Shown in pieces: positions 38,125 to 38,188 of a DNA stretch of 38,188 nt. Location: assembly GCF_029242675.1 (NCBI RefSeq), contig NZ_JAQWTM010000035.1:1-38188 (forward strand), written 5' to 3'. Numbering within the stretch: position 1 is the stretch's first letter; every line of letters begins with the position of its first letter. Below the pieces are notes generated by a model that worked only from the letters and a program-made list of their open reading frames with translations, ran no database searches and had not been told where the DNA came from. The translations under genes and the position numbers were made by a program. Source of the stretch: Flavobacterium sp. Its GTDB lineage: Bacteria > Bacteroidota > Bacteroidia > Flavobacteriales > Flavobacteriaceae.

Positions 38125-38188
38125 GATGTATATTTTTAAATTATTTTAGAAGCATAAAATTAATCAAAAAAAAGAGTCTCGCATTGCG

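Overview
This window looks like a chromosomal segment from a Flavobacterium-like Bacteroidota genome. The evidence is TAnnTTTG promoter motifs, SusB/GH97, TonB receptors, DUF4292 and EnvC-like genes. Most of it is ordinary: the end of a GH97 locus, two TonB-receptor genes, an MFS transporter, an oxidoreductase, a YqjM-like enzyme, rseP, tRNA-Asn, an amidase, a sugar dehydrogenase with cytochrome c, and a conserved M23/DUF4292/TPR/nucleotidyltransferase/dut/flippase block. The outstanding locus is a compact four-gene operon at 18248-24725: a C5-cytosine DNA methyltransferase, a ~1000-aa protein with two GHKL ATPase modules (N-terminal MORC/Hsp90-like, C-terminal histidine-kinase-like, joined by long coiled coils), a receiver-like protein and an HNH endonuclease. 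It reads as a restriction-modification-like anti-phage system with a possible phosphorelay-type signalling core. Noncoding highlights are: (i) a 6S-like small RNA with its own promoter and terminator just upstream of that operon; (ii) four copies of a dispersed element, each directly 3' of a transcription unit and all in the same orientation relative to it; (iii) a ~42-bp tandem repeat array with inverted copies at 11.0-11.46 kb; (iv) a GC-rich nested inverted repeat filling the dut/nucleotidyltransferase intergenic gap; and (v) a duplicated tRNA-Asn 3' end. All calls come from reading the sequence; no searches or folding programs were run.
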